The position numbers were made by a program, and so were the translations under genes. A stretch of 64,000 nt of DNA from Intrasporangium oryzae NRRL B-24470 (GTDB lineage: Bacteria; Actinomycetota; Actinomycetes; Actinomycetales; Dermatophilaceae). Below are positions 61,728-64,000 of the stretch, one piece after another. The notes under the pieces are model-generated. The model had not been told where the DNA came from, did no database searches, and saw only the letters and a list, made by a program, of their open reading frames with translations. How positions within the stretch are numbered: position 1 is the first letter of the stretch; each line of letters begins with the position of its first letter. Where the stretch lies: contig NZ_AWSA01000002.1 of NCBI RefSeq assembly GCF_000576595.1, forward strand, positions 1 through 64,000. Direction: 5' to 3'.

Positions 61728-62084
61728 TCAGGTGCGTTGGCAGACCATGAGCGCGTTGCCGTCCGGGTCCTCGAAGTGCACGAAGAAGACGCTGCCGATG
61801 TCCGCGACATCCGAGGTGATCGTGACGTCGAGGCGCCGCAGGTGCTCGACCGTCGCCGCCATTTCGTCGGTCCAGAGAAAGAAACGCGACGGCCCGGAGG
61901 CGAGGAAGTCGGGGCGGTTCGCGTCGAGTGCGAGCCACGTCTCCCCGTCGGTCGGGATGTCGTCGATGGTGCCACCGTGGGAGGTCACGCCAGGCTCGAG
62001 ACCGAGCACGGCGGCATACCACCGCACGGCCGCGGCCATGTCCCCGACGGGGACGAAGATCTGACCGACGCGGTCTAACGTCAG
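61728..62084 (-). CDS. VOC superfamily (glyoxalase-like) protein
   Basis: About 118 residues. VGQIFVPVGDMAAAVRWYAA, the VLGLEPGVTS helix turn, WLALDANRPDFLA, FFLWTDEMAATVEHLRRLDV, and VFFVHFEDPDGNALMVCQRT form two beta-alpha-beta-beta-beta units. The ligand is unknown. The first beta strand precedes any ATG, GTG or TTG in frame. The nearest possible start is a CTG at 62084 that overlaps the era stop as CTGA. Starting at the ATG 62042 (MAAAVRW) would delete the first strand. The start is therefore unsettled. Confidence 0.7.
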   Translation of the reverse strand: MTLDRVGQIFVPVGDMAAAVRWYAAVLGLEPGVTSHGGTIDDIPTDGETWLALDANRPDFLASGPSRFFLWTDEMAATVEHLRRLDVTITSDVADIGSVFFVHFEDPDGNALMVCQRT

Positions 62085-63028
62085 AAGCCGAGGCGCTGCA
62101 GCTGCTTGGGGTCGCGCTGCCAGTCCTTGGCGACCTTGACATGGAGGTCGAGGTAGACCTTCTGGCCGAGGAGCGCCTCGATCCCCTTGCGTGCGTTGGT
62201 GCCGACCTCGCGCAGCCGGGAACCACCTCGACCGATGACGATGGCCTTCTGGGAGGGTCGCTCGACGAACACGTTGACGCGGACGTCGAGCAGCGGGTTG
62301 TCGTCGGGCCGGCCCTCGCGCGGCACCATCTCCTCGACGACGACGGCGAGCGAGTGCGGCAGCTCGTCGCGGACGCCCTCCAGCGCGGCCTCGCGGACGA
62401 GCTCGGCGATCATCACCATCTCCGGCTCGTCGGTGAGGACGCCGTCGGGGTAGAGCTGCGGCGAGACGGGCAGGAAGGAGGCGAGGACGTCGCGCACCTC
62501 GTCGACCTGCTGGCCCGAGACGGCCGAGCAGGGGACGATGGCGTCCCACTCGCCGAGCCGGTCGATGGCGATGAGGTGCTCGGCGAGGCGCTCGCGATCG
62601 ACGGTGTCGGACTTGGTGGCCAGAGCGACGACGGGGCGGCGGCGCACCGTGCGCAGCTCCTTGAGCTCGTTGGCGATGAAGGTGTCGCCCGGCCCGATTC
62701 GCTGATCGGCCGGGAGGCAGAAGCCGATGACGTCGACCTCGAGGAGGGTCGCCCGCACGAGGTCGTTGAGCCGCTCGCCGAGCAGGGTCCGCGGCTTGTG
62801 GAGCCCGGGGGTGTCGACGAGGATCAGCTGGGCCGTGCTCGTCGTCGCGATGCCGCGGATCGTGTGACGCGTCGTCTGCGGCTTGGAGCTCGTGATCGCG
62901 ACCTTCTGGCCGACGAGCGCGTTGGTCAGGGTCGACTTGCCGGCGTTGGGCCGACCAATGAGACACGCGAACCCCGCTCGGTATGCCGCATTGTCGGCTC
63001 CCGCTCCGGTTGTGCGCTCAGTGCCCAT
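62081..63028 (-). CDS. era: GTPase Era
   Basis: A 315-residue Ras-like GTPase for 16S rRNA maturation and 30S assembly. G1 is GRPNAGKST, G2 lies in SSKPQTTRHTIRGI, G3 DTPGLHKPR, G4 TKSD. The C-terminal KH domain has VERPSQKAIVIGRGGSRLRE and VYLDLHVKVAKDWQRD. The start is ATG 63028, overlapping the end of the upstream CNNM gene by 11 bp. This era-CNNM order is conserved in actinobacteria. Confidence 0.96.
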   Translation of the reverse strand: MGTERTTGAGADNAAYRAGFACLIGRPNAGKSTLTNALVGQKVAITSSKPQTTRHTIRGIATTSTAQLILVDTPGLHKPRTLLGERLNDLVRATLLEVDVIGFCLPADQRIGPGDTFIANELKELRTVRRRPVVALATKSDTVDRERLAEHLIAIDRLGEWDAIVPCSAVSGQQVDEVRDVLASFLPVSPQLYPDGVLTDEPEMVMIAELVREAALEGVRDELPHSLAVVVEEMVPREGRPDDNPLLDVRVNVFVERPSQKAIVIGRGGSRLREVGTNARKGIEALLGQKVYLDLHVKVAKDWQRDPKQLQRLGF

Positions 63029-64000
63029 GGGCTTCCTCCGTCTCGGGGTGCTTCTCGTCAGTGTCCTCCGGGGTGACCCGGCGGACGATGACCGACGCGA
63101 CGCGGTGGCGACGGCCGGCCATGCGCTCGGCCGTCAGGGAGAGACCGGCGACGGTCCCGGTGGACCCGACGATCGGCACGCGTCCGATCGCCTTGGTGAG
63201 CAGCCCGCCGACGGTGTCGACGTCGTCCTCGTCGATGCTGACGTCGAAGAGCTCGGCCAGGTCGTCGATGTCCATGGCGGCAGGGACCCGGAGGGTGCCG
63301 TCCTCGAGCTCCTCGACACCGGGGGCCTCGCGGTCGTGCTCGTCGGAGATCTCGCCGACGATCTCCTCGATGATGTCCTCGATGGTGATGAGACCGGCGG
63401 TGCCGCCGTACTCGTCGACGACGATGGCGAAGTGGTTCTGGTCGCGCTGCATCTCGCGGAGCAGGTCGTCGACCGGCTTGCTCTCAGGGACGAAGTGCAT
63501 GGGACGCATGACCTCGGTCGCCGGGTGGCGGGCGTCCTCGGGCGCCGCGTTGAGCCGGCGCGCCACGTCCTTGAAGTACAGCAGGCCGAGGACGTCGTCG
63601 CTGTCGTCGCCGACGACGGGGATGCGGGAGAAGCCCGAGCGCAGGAAGAGGGACATCGCGCTGCGGAGCGACTTGCCGTGGTCGAGGACGACCATGTCCG
63701 TCCGGGGCACCATGACGGCGCGCGCGACGGTGTCCCCGAGCTCGAAGACGGAGTGGATCATCTCCCGCTCGTCCTCCTCGATGACCTCGGAGTCGCCGGC
63801 CATGTCGACGAGGTCACGCAGCTCGGACTCGGACTGGAACGGCCCGTCGCTGTAGCCCTTTCCGGGCGTCACGGCGTTGCCGAGGACGACGAGCAGCCGG
63901 GCGACCGGTCCGAGGATCTTGCGCAGGCCGACGGCGAAAGGCGCGCTCCAGAGGGCGACGGTCTCGAAGTTCTGGCGCCCCAGCGTGCGCGGGGAGACCC
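63018..64000 (-). CDS. CNNM/HlyC-CorC family protein (partial at window end)
   Basis: At least 327 residues are seen; the N-terminal membrane part lies beyond 64000. The visible part starts in the linker after the DUF21 domain (APFAVGLRKILGPVARLLVV, LGNAVTPGKGYS). It continues with two CBS domains (VMVPRTDMVVLDHGKSLRS, FAIVVDEYGGTAGLITIEDI) and a CorC_HlyC domain (PAAMDIDDLAELFDVSIDED, DTVGGLLTKAIGRVP). These proteins relate to Mg/Co efflux and membrane integrity. The frame is open across the window end. Confidence 0.92.
   Translation of the reverse strand, partial: VSPRTLGRQNFETVALWSAPFAVGLRKILGPVARLLVVLGNAVTPGKGYSDGPFQSESELRDLVDMAGDSEVIEEDEREMIHSVFELGDTVARAVMVPRTDMVVLDHGKSLRSAMSLFLRSGFSRIPVVGDDSDDVLGLLYFKDVARRLNAAPEDARHPATEVMRPMHFVPESKPVDDLLREMQRDQNHFAIVVDEYGGTAGLITIEDIIEEIVGEISDEHDREAPGVEELEDGTLRVPAAMDIDDLAELFDVSIDEDDVDTVGGLLTKAIGRVPIVGSTGTVAGLSLTAERMAGRRHRVASVIVRRVTPEDTDEKHPETEEAHGH

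Overview
The window is high-GC DNA from an actinomycete. Supporting evidence includes Lsr2, an ArsR/MarR/TetR-rich regulator set, GTG starts, many apparently leaderless promoters, a ydaO-type c-di-AMP leader before a cell-wall hydrolase, and a maleylpyruvate-isomerase/DinB-fold protein. The gene order of the right half (dnaG, dgt, dus, glycyl-tRNA synthetase, zur, uppS, recO, leuA, era, CNNM/HlyC protein) is the conserved actinobacterial core order. The content fits a Micrococcales genome, perhaps Intrasporangiaceae or a relative, but that placement is inference.

Layout. 1-13 kb is accessory. It has transposase remnants at the left end, a TetR-controlled SRPBCC/SnoaL pair, a 991-residue trypsin-VWA fusion, a P1-family peptidase, a peptidoglycan-binding lipoprotein, and a GMC oxidoreductase with a partner gene. 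12.6-25.5 kb carries stress and metal functions: an SPFH-domain operon with a ribbon-helix-helix gene, a CPD-type heavy-metal ATPase behind a CsoR-like operator, Lsr2, a trehalose-synthase-like glycosyltransferase, a pirin/MarR divergon, a response-regulator/thioredoxin-reductase fusion paired with a membrane class III cyclase, and an ArsR-AHSA1 operon. 25.5-34.5 kb has a CHAP hydrolase behind a c-di-AMP riboswitch, a RimK/RimB-like/AstE-like modification cluster, an M23 peptidase and a gluABCD-type amino-acid importer that ends in a strong terminator beside tRNA-Asn.

34.6-64 kb is mostly core: dgt-dnaG, dus, sulfurtransferase, glycyl-tRNA synthetase, a zinc uptake operon with its own Zur repressor and two Zur boxes, uppS, recO, leuA with a leucine attenuator, era and a CNNM/HlyC transporter cut by the window end. 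Inserted in it are two YdeI-like paralogues, an AbiEi/DUF559 gene bracketed by 40-bp repeats, and a large secreted BNR-repeat protein bracketed by long hairpins.

The most unusual signals are: (i) the 9-mer GTATGCCGC/GCGGCATAC, found 28 times where fewer than one is expected by base composition, both in genes (forcing rare codons) and as stems of intergenic hairpins; (ii) the repeat-bracketed AbiEi/DUF559 unit; (iii) a spacer-less 44-bp perfect palindrome; (iv) the protease-VWA fusion; (v) the RimK-RCK_C fusion with two peptidase neighbours; and (vi) a LexA-like box over the promoter of a leaderless AlkB-type gene.
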